64,000 bases of DNA, taken from the NCBI GenBank assembly GCA_947446645.1, contig CANFHA010000002.1, positions 124,001 to 188,000 of the forward strand, in the 5' to 3' direction. Shown here piece after piece: positions 27,421 through 35,925 of this stretch. The notes under the pieces were generated by a model. It was given only the letters and a program-made list of their open reading frames with translations. It made no database searches and was not told where the DNA came from. A program made the translations under genes and the position numbers. Positions within the stretch are counted from its first letter, which is position 1; each line of letters starts with the position of its first letter. Source of the stretch: Chitinophagaceae bacterium (GTDB lineage Bacteria > Bacteroidota > Bacteroidia > Chitinophagales > Chitinophagaceae).

Positions 27421-28464
27421 ATGCTTACAGGGAAAGAACTGATCTTAGCTACAAAACCGTTTGCTAAGGAGATACGGTGGAAGAGTTGGTATCATACTAT
27501 TACTTCATTTATTTTACTTATTGGTGCCATCTACTTTACTATGCCCGTTTGGGTTGATTATTGCAAGGCCAATTTCGCTATGCCGGGATGGGTGGGTGTA
27601 GTGGTAAGGGTTGCCAGCAGCGTGTTTGCCGCCATGATGCTTTCGCGGGTGTTCATCATTTTTCATGACTATCAGCACCATACCATACTTCGCAAGGCCC
27701 CGATCGCCGATGTGCTTTTTACGATCTTCGGTGCGTACATGATAACGCCGCCAAACATCTGGAAGCGTTCGCACGATCACCATCACAACCATAACGCAAA
27801 GTTGTTTAGCGCCAGCATTGGTTCATTCCCGATCATGACCCGCCAGAAATTTATGGAGGCTTCGAAAAATGAACGGATGGTGTACCTGGCTATAAGGCAC
27901 CCTATTAATATGTTCTTTGCATACTTTACCACGTTTATGTTCGGCATGTGCATACAGTCGTTCCTGAGCAGTTTCCGCAGGCACTGGGATTCACTGGTGG
28001 TGTTGATAGTGCATGTGGGTATAGCCGTATTCTTATTTATACATTATGGCTGGCTTACCTGGTTCCTCACGTTTTTCCTGCCGTTTTTTCTTTCACAAAT
28101 GCTGGGATCTTACCTGTTTTATGCGCAGCATAATTTCCCTGGCGTTGTGTTCCGCAAGAATGCGGAGTGGAGCTACACCAATGCTGCGTTGGAGTCGAGC
28201 AGTTACATGAAGCTGGATCCGTTTACTCAGTGGGTAACAGCAAATATCGGTTTCCACCACGTGCACCATCTGAATTCAAAGATACCGTTCTACCGCCTGC
28301 CTGAGGCTATGGCAGCGATTCCAGAACTGCAGGAGGCTAAGGTAACTACGCTGAGGCCTAAGGACATTGTTGCCTGCCTGCGCCTGAAAGTATGGGATGC
28401 AGACCAGAACAAGATGATCGGGTTTGACGAACTCAATGAACCGGCCGGGTTAGTTAGAGGGTAG
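27421..28464 (+). CDS. fatty acid desaturase
   Basis: This 347-residue membrane protein is a di-iron fatty acid desaturase that introduces a double bond into acyl chains, adjusting membrane fluidity. The three histidine boxes are HDYQHH, HDHHHNH and FHHVHHL. Helices lie near 25-45, 55-80, 160-185 and 195-235. The length and the motif FYAQHNFPGVVF fit the acyl-lipid desaturases of Bacteroidota. The exact position of the new double bond cannot be inferred. It is probably transcribed alone from its own promoter. Confidence 0.92.
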   Translation: MLTGKELILATKPFAKEIRWKSWYHTITSFILLIGAIYFTMPVWVDYCKANFAMPGWVGVVVRVASSVFAAMMLSRVFIIFHDYQHHTILRKAPIADVLFTIFGAYMITPPNIWKRSHDHHHNHNAKLFSASIGSFPIMTRQKFMEASKNERMVYLAIRHPINMFFAYFTTFMFGMCIQSFLSSFRRHWDSLVVLIVHVGIAVFLFIHYGWLTWFLTFFLPFFLSQMLGSYLFYAQHNFPGVVFRKNAEWSYTNAALESSSYMKLDPFTQWVTANIGFHHVHHLNSKIPFYRLPEAMAAIPELQEAKVTTLRPKDIVACLRLKVWDADQNKMIGFDELNEPAGLVRG

Positions 28465-28514
28465 TTTGTTGATTTGTTGATGCTTCTTGTTTAGAGTGGC
28501 GCTATTTGCTGTAG

Positions 28515-28537
28515 CAAGGCTATTTTTCTGCCTTTTT
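28515..28537 (+). terminator. weak terminator after the desaturase gene
   Basis: CAAGGC and GCCTTTTT flank a loop of nine bases, giving a short 5-6 bp stem followed by T residues, about 50 bases after the desaturase stop. Confidence 0.4.
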
Positions 28538-28688
28538 AAGGTCAGATCTTAGTGATCCTTTCGGTCTGGAGAACCTTTCACAAAGTAGATTACGTTGCCT
28601 GTACTCAACGGATGAAAGCATATTCAGCGCAATAAGATTGGCCGAACATAGTAATCTGGTAGTGGAAAATCAATTTAAAAACTGCCAT

Positions 28689-29162
28689 TTATTTGCCTGT
28701 AATTTTCAGTTGTTCTATCTCTTTCTGGAGATGAAGTAATGTGGCCTGGATGGATAGCAGTATTTCGGCCTCTTTCTTGTCGTTGGATTGTTCTTCGTTG
28801 GTGTCTTCCTGTATTTCTACTACGTCTTCCTGTATTTCGTCTACGTCCTTTTGCATCTCCTCAATGTCTTCCCCTATCTCTTCAATGTCTTCTCCTATCT
28901 CCTCCAGGTCTTCGCCTATTTCTTCAATGTCTTCCTGCAGTATCTCTATATTCTGGTTATTAAGATTGAGGGACATCTGTATGAATATTGACAAATAAAT
29001 GGCCTCCAGCGACACTATGGTGGTAAGCACCAGTAGCATACGCTCAAAGCTTACTATTTCCAGGTAGGGCAGTGCAAACGAAATTATAAACAACAGTGTA
29101 TGGAGCAACACGGATGTGGTAGAGCCCACCCATTTTGTAATGTTGGTTGCCCATTTCTCCAT
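28689..29162 (-). CDS. DUF1003-like membrane protein with heptad repeats
   Basis: This 157-residue protein has two membrane helices (about 15-35 and 42-64) and then a long charged tail. The helix pair, with LLVLTTIVSLEAIYLSIFIQMS, resembles DUF1003 proteins of unknown function. The tail holds six 7-residue repeats such as EDIEEIG (residues 77-118), a near-perfect coiled coil facing the cytoplasm, then a second helical stretch (TLLHLQKEIEQLK). I chose the ATG at 29162 (MEKWATNITKW); a longer frame upstream has a non-conserved look. The coiled coil suggests oligomerisation or a spacer role, but the function is unknown. Confidence 0.7.
   Translation of the reverse strand: MEKWATNITKWVGSTTSVLLHTLLFIISFALPYLEIVSFERMLLVLTTIVSLEAIYLSIFIQMSLNLNNQNIEILQEDIEEIGEDLEEIGEDIEEIGEDIEEMQKDVDEIQEDVVEIQEDTNEEQSNDKKEAEILLSIQATLLHLQKEIEQLKITGK
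28809..28934 (-). repeat. 21-bp tandem repeat coding heptads
   Basis: Six imperfect 21-bp units encode EDIEEIG-like heptads in the DUF1003-like protein. The first three to four units are nearly identical at the DNA level; the last two drift to KDVDEIQ and EDVVEIQ. Confidence 0.85.
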
Positions 29163-29341
29163 TATTTTCCGCTGCCTGGCTTTAATATCCAAAGTGATGT
29201 AGTATTTACGCGCAAAGGTAGAGCCAAACCCCGTTAAAAAGGCGTTATTTCTATTTGGAAAAAATCTTTGCGGCCATATTTTTATCGGGGCTGCACATCT
29301 CACTTGGAAATACGAAACTTACTGTTTGCAAAATTTAATGG

Positions 29342-29611
29342 CTAGTAAACTTCGTCGTGCGTGCCCAGATCTACAAACACGGCTCTTGGCGGCTTATCTT
29401 TGGTGAAGTAGAATACTACTCTTACGTCATACTCGATAGAAAAGCTCCAGAGGTCTTTGAGCTTGCCCGACAATTTATGCGTTTTTAATTGCTGGTGGTA
29501 TGGATCTTCAATAAACAGTTCAACCTTTTTCCAAAAAACACCATCCGTATTTGTTCCTTTAATTTTCTTATTGAAAGCTTTTTTAAAAGAATTGCTGAAT
29601 GAAATTTCCAT
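29342..29611 (-). CDS. YafQ/RelE-like mRNA interferase toxin
   Basis: This 89-residue protein matches the YafQ/HigB-type RelE toxins. The stretch LKTHKLSGKLKDLWSFSIEY is a strong family signature, and the end FVDLGTHDEVY carries the histidine and C-terminal acid-tyrosine typical of the active site. Such toxins cut mRNA at the ribosome. Its ATG overlaps the stop of the antitoxin gene (TAATG), indicating coupled translation. Confidence 0.88.
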   Translation of the reverse strand: MEISFSNSFKKAFNKKIKGTNTDGVFWKKVELFIEDPYHQQLKTHKLSGKLKDLWSFSIEYDVRVVFYFTKDKPPRAVFVDLGTHDEVY

Positions 29612-29820
29612 TAAAGCTGTTTTTTTAAATCTTCAATTGAGCTTGAAAATTTTAATTTCCCCGCTTTTTGTTCTTTTTGTGCAGCTTTATAGTTACCAGA
29701 GAGCTCACTTCGGCGTGTATCTGCAATATTATGCTCCAGTAGGCTTTTGAGTTCTTCTTTAAATTCAAGAGGCAGATTGTAGACACTTTCTACTATTGTA
29801 TTAAAATCAGTTACTGCCAT
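29611..29820 (-). CDS. antitoxin partner of YafQ/RelE-like toxin
   Basis: This 69-residue protein starts MAVTDFNTIVESVYNLPLEFKEELKSLLEHNI and ends with a basic, flexible region (AAQKEQKAGKLKFSSSIEDLKKQL). Size, helical opening and position directly before the toxin with a one-base overlap fit a type II antitoxin that binds the toxin through its C-terminus and represses the operon. No operator repeat was clear upstream. Confidence 0.82.
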   Translation of the reverse strand: MAVTDFNTIVESVYNLPLEFKEELKSLLEHNIADTRRSELSGNYKAAQKEQKAGKLKFSSSIEDLKKQL

Positions 29821-29908
29821 ATTTATAACTTTTTACAAAGATAGGAATATTCAAATTCTAAAATGAAACCGGCCAGGTTCCCAACACTATGGTCGGGGTG
29901 GTCTGTTC

Positions 29909-31528
29909 CTATTTAGTAAACATCTTTGCAGCCATATTTTTATCGTGGCCGTATATGTCATCTACAAAGTGGAGTGCACCGTTTTCGTCAACCCAGGCTG
30001 TATAGTAGGTTATGACCACAGGTACGGTGGGCTTGAGGCGCGCCGTTTGTTCTACTCCGCTGTCCATAGCGCTGTCTATCTTTTCCGGTGGCCACGTTTT
30101 TGAGCCAGCCAGCAGGTAGTGGGCCATTTTTACCGGGTCACTAAGGCGTATGCAGCCATGACTTAGGTTGCGCTCACTGCGGCTAAACAGTGCTTTTTCA
30201 GGACTATCATGCAGGTAAATATTGAAGCTGTTAGGAAACAGGAATTTTACTCTGCCGAGTGCGTTTTTCTCTCCGGGTCGTTGGCGTATCACGGGCAACC
30301 CACCTTCGTTACCGGTTATTTCCATGTCTTTCTTATCCAGGTAGTGTTTATCTTTTGATATTGCCGGTAATATTTCTTTCTTTACAATGCTTGGAGGTAT
30401 ATCCCAATACGGGCTGAAGACGATCTGGTTCATTTTGCCTGAGAACATAGTGGTATTATGCCCTTCAGCGCCTACCACTACCGCCATATGAAACAAATGT
30501 GTTTTCGCGCTGTCTACGTACAACTCAAACTCAGGAATATTTACAATAATGAGTTTTCCTTCCGGTTGGCTTGGCATCCACCGCATGCGCTGCATATTTA
30601 TCAGTATCAGCTGCATCCTGGCTGCGGCTGATACATTCATATTGGCAATCCATGCCGCATTTACTACACCGGTTGCCGCTTCACCATGGTTTACCTGGTA
30701 GGTCTTCACGGCATTTTCAAGTTCAGGTGTAAATACGGCACTGGTATCGGCACCCGGTAGTTCTCCGGTTGCCTGTAATCTTTTCTTTATGAGCACAATT
30801 GCAGGTGCGGTCATCCCCACGGTATATTTCTTCGCATCGCCGGTTATGGGCTGCCAGCCACCTCGCTTTGTAATGTCGTAATATTTCTTCAACTGTACCT
30901 TCAGCAGGCGATATGCACTGCTTAGTGATTCATATCGTTTATTATCATCGTTTACAGCCAGCATAGAGTCTGCAAGATCGTTTGCCGGGTACTTCTTTGC
31001 AGGTATATAAGTGGCCAGGTTAGCCGGTGAGACGTCGGCACAAAGGTTGTTTTCGATAGCGTACTCTATGAATTTCCGGGTGATCTGGAGCTCCGTTTTT
31101 ATAATGCCTTTTTCTTTCGAATTGATCGTGGTGTCGCGCTCCAACCGTATTCTGTCAAGTTGTTTTTCCAGCGATTTGTCGAATGCATTATTGTTATTGT
31201 CTGTGCGGTATAAGCTATGGAAGCTATAGGCCTGCTCAATGAGGCCGGTGCTGGCAAACCATGCGAATTCATAATTGCGGGCATCGTAGAACTCGCGTAC
31301 TGCTTCTGACAGAGTATCGTTCAATTTTTCGGAAACAATAAATGCTTCAACGTCGTTACTATCCAGGAAAATATCATTGTAGGCATTTGCCTTGTTTATT
31401 GATCTGTCTCTGAACGGCTCGGTCTGGCCGGGCTTCCACAAGCCTGTTACATTCCGGCGTTTGCGGTTTTTGCAGGCAACCGCAAGAGCGCATACAATTA
31501 GTATAATTATCGCTAATTTCTTTGTCAT
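29909..31528 (-). CDS. L,D-transpeptidase (YcbB-type) lipoprotein
   Basis: This 539-residue envelope enzyme cross-links or modifies peptidoglycan by 3-3 bonds. A lipoprotein signal ends at AVAC near residue 19. A helical N-terminal region is followed by a peptidoglycan-binding-like domain (AIVLIKKRLQATGELPG to TYQVNHGEAATGVVNAAW). The YkuD catalytic domain begins near residue 320 at GKLIIVNIPEFELYV and holds the active-site motif NLSHGCIRLSDP with its histidine and cysteine. The layout equals that of YcbB/LdtD, with the usual length. It has its own transcription unit between a toxin-antitoxin pair and an unknown gene. Confidence 0.9.
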   Translation of the reverse strand: MTKKLAIIILIVCALAVACKNRKRRNVTGLWKPGQTEPFRDRSINKANAYNDIFLDSNDVEAFIVSEKLNDTLSEAVREFYDARNYEFAWFASTGLIEQAYSFHSLYRTDNNNNAFDKSLEKQLDRIRLERDTTINSKEKGIIKTELQITRKFIEYAIENNLCADVSPANLATYIPAKKYPANDLADSMLAVNDDNKRYESLSSAYRLLKVQLKKYYDITKRGGWQPITGDAKKYTVGMTAPAIVLIKKRLQATGELPGADTSAVFTPELENAVKTYQVNHGEAATGVVNAAWIANMNVSAAARMQLILINMQRMRWMPSQPEGKLIIVNIPEFELYVDSAKTHLFHMAVVVGAEGHNTTMFSGKMNQIVFSPYWDIPPSIVKKEILPAISKDKHYLDKKDMEITGNEGGLPVIRQRPGEKNALGRVKFLFPNSFNIYLHDSPEKALFSRSERNLSHGCIRLSDPVKMAHYLLAGSKTWPPEKIDSAMDSGVEQTARLKPTVPVVITYYTAWVDENGALHFVDDIYGHDKNMAAKMFTK

Positions 31529-31550
31529 TAACTTATCCTCAGCTTTTGCG

Positions 31551-31997
31551 TTATTCCGATTTGATTCCGGTAAATACCTGTGGTCCTGCTGTTACATGCG
31601 TGTAGTGATCTGCCACAAAGCGTATGGCTGCATTTTTGTCGAGCACGTCAGTAACCAGCAGTGCTTCCGTTACGTGTTTTAACTGTTTGTGTTCCCTGAT
31701 TTCTTTTTGCAATTCGAATTTTGACATCGATGGGCCAAATATCAGTATCCGGTGGGCGTGTTCGAGTTTGGCGATTATTGCTTTGCAATATTTTTTAAGG
31801 TTTTCGTTTCTGCTATTCTGAATATGGGACTGCTGATTTACATCTTTGCTGCCACCGGTGCTGCCGGAGCCAGCCGGGTTTTCCTCTACTTCGGTATCCA
31901 TTAGTTCTTCATGGATAACATGGTTCAGCGATATTATAAACGCTTGTTTGCCATCAATGTAAATTCCGTAATCGATAAAATTTGCTTCAACCTTCAT
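31551..31997 (-). CDS. eRF1-domain-like protein of unknown function
   Basis: This 148-residue cytoplasmic protein has a first part with VEANFIDYGIYIDGKQAFIISL, a low-complexity Ser/Gly/Glu linker (about 37-55), and a second part with HRILIFGPSMSKFELQKEI and VLDKNAAIRFVADHY. The second part resembles the domain-3 fold of peptide release factor eRF1 and related translation-linked proteins found in many Bacteroidota, but no function is established here. It lies 22 bases upstream of the L,D-transpeptidase gene, so they may be co-transcribed. Confidence 0.6.
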   Translation of the reverse strand: MKVEANFIDYGIYIDGKQAFIISLNHVIHEELMDTEVEENPAGSGSTGGSKDVNQQSHIQNSRNENLKKYCKAIIAKLEHAHRILIFGPSMSKFELQKEIREHKQLKHVTEALLVTDVLDKNAAIRFVADHYTHVTAGPQVFTGIKSE

Positions 31998-32189
31998 ATT
32001 GGGTGTTTTGTTTATTGGTAGGAAAAAGCCCTCCGCGATAAACTAAAGTAATACCGTGCCATTGCGACCAATGGCTTATAGTATTTATATGATCCGGTGA
32101 AATAGCACACTCTATGTAGGTTATGGCATTGGGTCTATACAAACGCATTACATCCCAATCACTCGCGCGTAAACAGAGGGTTTCGGTTG

Positions 32190-33797
32190 CTATTGCAACA
32201 CGATTTTTTTAACGGTGTGGAAACCATTGCCCGATATTTCAATGAAATACAGCCCCCGGCTATACATGCTTACGTCCAGCTGATGCAGAAGATTGTTACC
32301 GTCAGCGGTCTTTTCTGCTACCTTGCGGCCGGCAATATCTGTTAGCTGAATGTGTACTGTGTCGTGGGTCTCCGGTGGCAATTTTACAGTCAGGAGATTT
32401 GTGGCAGGCACTGGCATTACCTGCACGCCATTGCTCTCCTCCACATCTGCAACGCTGCTGGTGACAGGTGCTGTATGCAGCTTTGCCATAAATGGTGTAT
32501 AGGTGACTGGTGCTACTGGTATAGTTATAGATCCAATCGTATATTCTGAGCTGTCATAAACATTTCCGGTAACCCAGATGTCTGTCCCATTGCCGGCAAT
32601 GTTTGCGGCATTTGTCTGCAAGGCACTCACCGGCTTTATCCAGTTTACCTCGCCTGATGCCGCGTAGTTGACAATAGCTACATTGTCATTAATACCCTCA
32701 TTGGTGGTAAGACCGTTGCCCCAGTCTAAATAGCCGCGCAATGTAGCGAATACGCTCAGGGAGCCGTCTGACATAGCAACAGCATGGTTTATATTCTCAA
32801 CATTAGCATCGCCGGCCAGTGTGTCTTTTTGTTGTTTCACCCACAATACATTACCTGAGCTATCGAGGCGGGAAACGAGGTAGTCGTAAACCCAGGCAGG
32901 GTGGTGTAGTGTAAAGCCGCCAAAGGTGAATGTGTCGAAGATCCTGCCTGAGTAGTATATTGAGTTGTTATTTGCCACGGTTAGCTGGCGACCTGTGCAG
33001 GTGACATCGGCCAGCAAGTGATGCCAACTATAAGTGCCATCTGGTTTATACTTTACAATATACACCGGATACGCAATGGAAGTTGTAACCACATGGCCGT
33101 TAAAATTCAAACCCGAGAATGCGCATGAGCCCGCAATGTAAATATTGCCGGTACTATCTACCGCCAGTGAGGATGTAGAGCTTCTGAATTGCTGTGAAAA
33201 AAGGTCTGTTCTGTTACCTGTGGCCAGGTCATATTTGCAGATAGTCGTCCACTCTGAATCTACAGCCACATACACTCCGCTGCCACACACGCTAAAGGCT
33301 GTTACAGAAGCTTCCTGGGTTATCTGCCTGGCCCAAGCAAGGCTTAGGGTGCCACGGTTTAATTTAAAAAGAAACGATGGCGTGGTTGATGAAGACATCG
33401 TATTTATAAAAGTAGGCCCGCCCCGAAAATTGACGGTGTCGAAGTACTGCCCGAGCACGTACCAATTGCCAGCGGCATCAGCCTGCGCTGCACTCAGATA
33501 GAGCTTGCCGGTTATGGTAGCGGAGCTGCCGGCATTACCAAAGTTGTCGTACTCAGTAAGTTTATAATTCCCGAAGTAGAAGGAAGAGAAGTTGAGGCCC
33601 AGGTTCTGCAACATGCCCCATAATACTTTATTACCTGAGGCCGCGGCTACATGCTGACTTACGGCAAGATTGCCTGCGGTAACATCCGCTGCATCAGCCT
33701 TGCCCCAGCTCCATGTGGCAGAAGATTGCGCGTGGCATACATGTGCAAATAAAATGACAGCGATTATAGAGAAGAATAGTTTTTTCATAAGGTTCAT
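32190..33797 (-). CDS. T9SS-sorted secreted protein (beta-propeller-like)
   Basis: This protein of about 535 residues is exported and then processed by the type IX secretion system. A signal peptide starts MNLMKKLFFSIIAVILFAHV and ends near VCHAQ. The body repeats blades such as DSTGNIYIAGSCAFSG, YYSGRIFDTFTFGG and DIWVTGNVYDSS, suggesting a propeller-type fold. The C-terminal 75 residues form a type A sorting domain (VMPVPATNLLTVKLP, LTDIAGRKVAE, SRGLYFIEI). I chose the ATG at 33797 because an upstream in-frame region of about 50 residues lacks sense as signal. The ligand or activity is unknown. Confidence 0.8.
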   Translation of the reverse strand: MNLMKKLFFSIIAVILFAHVCHAQSSATWSWGKADAADVTAGNLAVSQHVAAASGNKVLWGMLQNLGLNFSSFYFGNYKLTEYDNFGNAGSSATITGKLYLSAAQADAAGNWYVLGQYFDTVNFRGGPTFINTMSSSTTPSFLFKLNRGTLSLAWARQITQEASVTAFSVCGSGVYVAVDSEWTTICKYDLATGNRTDLFSQQFRSSTSSLAVDSTGNIYIAGSCAFSGLNFNGHVVTTSIAYPVYIVKYKPDGTYSWHHLLADVTCTGRQLTVANNNSIYYSGRIFDTFTFGGFTLHHPAWVYDYLVSRLDSSGNVLWVKQQKDTLAGDANVENINHAVAMSDGSLSVFATLRGYLDWGNGLTTNEGINDNVAIVNYAASGEVNWIKPVSALQTNAANIAGNGTDIWVTGNVYDSSEYTIGSITIPVAPVTYTPFMAKLHTAPVTSSVADVEESNGVQVMPVPATNLLTVKLPPETHDTVHIQLTDIAGRKVAEKTADGNNLLHQLDVSMYSRGLYFIEISGNGFHTVKKIVLQ

Positions 33798-33946
33798 TTT
33801 TTCGCAAGTAATAAGGTCTTGTATTAATAGACGGTTATTTGTGGGCAAAGGGTTGGAATATATAGTGTGATCTAACTGCCCTGAAACAAATAGGGTTTGT
33901 GCGAACACAAACCCTATTAGAAATATTCGCTGAATAAACCAGCACA

Positions 33947-35908
33947 TTATTTTTTACCAACCATGCTCTTGAATACGGTCTCATTTACCTTAACAGGGTA
34001 CTCACGACGCATTTTTTCATTCCATTGCTTTTCCAAGTAGTCCTGGTATTCAGCCACTACGTAGCCGCGGGCTTCATCAAGCGATTTCTTTGAAGGCGTG
34101 CTGTAGATCTGGCGTGCTACAATTACGGTGTACACTCCGCTGGCTGAGGTGATTATTTTCATATTGTCCTTCTGCAGTTCTGCCTGTGTAGCGTCCTTAA
34201 AGCGCGAAAATTCATAACGGCCGCGCTGAATATTTACCGCATCAGGTACCGCCTGTGTATTGATGGCTTTAACCATTTGCTCGTCGGTAACCTTGCCGCC
34301 CCTCAGCATCATGATGCCGGTGTCGAAAGCTGCTTTGTTCTTGAATTTATACACTGCGCCTTCAAAGCCCGGTTCCCAGTTGTACTTGCTGTTGTGTGAT
34401 TCGTAAAATGCTTTTAAACCTGTCGAATCTTTAGCTGCCTTGCTCCATACATTGCGATCCATCAGCTCAAACAGCATGATGCCATCACGATATTCTTCCA
34501 TCAGGTTCTTGAATTCAGGGTTTTCATCAACAAGTTTGTGCTCTTCAAAATCGTTGACCACTGTATTCACATACATATTGTAGGCATCACGTACTGCAGC
34601 GTTCTTTGGACCATTTACCTTGCCATGCATCAGCGTTTCGGCATATTGCACAAAATCGTTTTGCAGGTAGTTCTTACCGGCCAGCGTAAACACCGGCTTA
34701 GTCATGTTTTTGAAATCGGAAGCTTTGAATGTTTTTGCATTCTTGCCGGTGTCGGGTACTGCCATTAGTTTAGCACTAACTTCCATTACAGCTTCAGGGT
34801 ATTCCTTAAAGCCGTTCTTCTCCTTGATCTTTGCGAAGAAATGATCTCTTGCCGTTTGCGCGCGTGAGTCATTTTCCACTTTATGTTTCAGAGTAGGGTA
34901 CAGGGTGTCGTAAGGAGGCAATGGCATTTTAGCTATCAGCTTTATGACGTGCCAGCCGTAGTCTGTCTTAATTGGCTCAGAGATATCTCCCGGTTTTTTA
35001 AGTGCGAATGCAGCATTTTCGAAAGCCATTACCATGTGGCCGGTTCCAAAAGGTTTCATAACGCCGCCATCATTAACGGTGAATTTATCGTCAGAGTACT
35101 TCTTTACCAGTGTGTCAAACGAAACACCTTTCTTTAGCATAGCTACCACGCTGTCTGCGCGCTTGCGGCCTGCAGTAACTCCCTCTTCGCCTTTCGATTT
35201 AGACACGCCGATCATGATCTGCGCTACTTTCACCTGGCCGCGGTCAGGATGTTTGTCCAGCACTTTAAGAATATGGTAGCCGAACTGTGTTTTGAACGGT
35301 GCAGATACTTTGCCTACTGGTGTTGAGTAAGCAGCGTTTTCAACAGGATATACCGTTTGCAAAGCAGTAAAGTAGCCAAGGTCTCCGCCATTTTCTTTTG
35401 AGCCCTTGTCGTCAGAAAACTGTTTTGCCAGCGTTTCAAAATCAGCCTTCTTGCTTATAACCAGGTGATACAGGCTGTCTATTTTCCGGTATGCGGCTGT
35501 GGTGTCGGCGCCCGGTGTGCAGCTCACAAGTATATGCTCTACATGCACGTCTTCCTTCATGCGGTCATATGCCTCACGTATCATCTTGTTCGCCACCTGG
35601 TCGTCTGTAAGATAGTTCTTAGCCAGTTGCTTGCGGTAGGTGTCCAGCTCATGGTCAATGTTTGGCACGGTATCCAGCTTTTGTTTGTCAGCTTCAGCCA
35701 CCTTCATGCGGAAAAGCGCATAGAGGTCCAGGTAGCTCTTCAGCGCAGTATCGCTCATGTCGGGCTTTTTATTGATACTGTTCTTTTTGTACACCCTCAG
35801 GAATTCTTCTTTAGATACAGAGTTAGGGCCGTAAGTAAATAACGCCTGTGCATGCCCGGTTATCATAAAGGCTCCCGAAGCAATACATGTTAAAACCAAC
35901 TTTCGCAT
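33947..35908 (-). CDS. SurA/PpiD-like peptidyl-prolyl isomerase
   Basis: This 653-residue periplasmic protein is a parvulin-type isomerase and probably a chaperone for outer membrane or T9SS proteins. A signal peptide ends at GHAQA. Two PpiC domains follow one another: about 122-215 (VHVEHILVSCTPG to FGYHILKVLDKHP) and about 225-325 (VAQIMIGVS to YGWHVIKLIAK). The long C-terminal helical region is typical of Bacteroidota members with this architecture. It stands between a T9SS cargo gene and a TlpA-like protein, with an 18-base gap to the latter, so joint transcription with the TlpA gene is likely. Confidence 0.9.
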   Translation of the reverse strand: MRKLVLTCIASGAFMITGHAQALFTYGPNSVSKEEFLRVYKKNSINKKPDMSDTALKSYLDLYALFRMKVAEADKQKLDTVPNIDHELDTYRKQLAKNYLTDDQVANKMIREAYDRMKEDVHVEHILVSCTPGADTTAAYRKIDSLYHLVISKKADFETLAKQFSDDKGSKENGGDLGYFTALQTVYPVENAAYSTPVGKVSAPFKTQFGYHILKVLDKHPDRGQVKVAQIMIGVSKSKGEEGVTAGRKRADSVVAMLKKGVSFDTLVKKYSDDKFTVNDGGVMKPFGTGHMVMAFENAAFALKKPGDISEPIKTDYGWHVIKLIAKMPLPPYDTLYPTLKHKVENDSRAQTARDHFFAKIKEKNGFKEYPEAVMEVSAKLMAVPDTGKNAKTFKASDFKNMTKPVFTLAGKNYLQNDFVQYAETLMHGKVNGPKNAAVRDAYNMYVNTVVNDFEEHKLVDENPEFKNLMEEYRDGIMLFELMDRNVWSKAAKDSTGLKAFYESHNSKYNWEPGFEGAVYKFKNKAAFDTGIMMLRGGKVTDEQMVKAINTQAVPDAVNIQRGRYEFSRFKDATQAELQKDNMKIITSASGVYTVIVARQIYSTPSKKSLDEARGYVVAEYQDYLEKQWNEKMRREYPVKVNETVFKSMVGKK

Positions 35909-35925
35909 TGTGTGTGTTTTTATTA

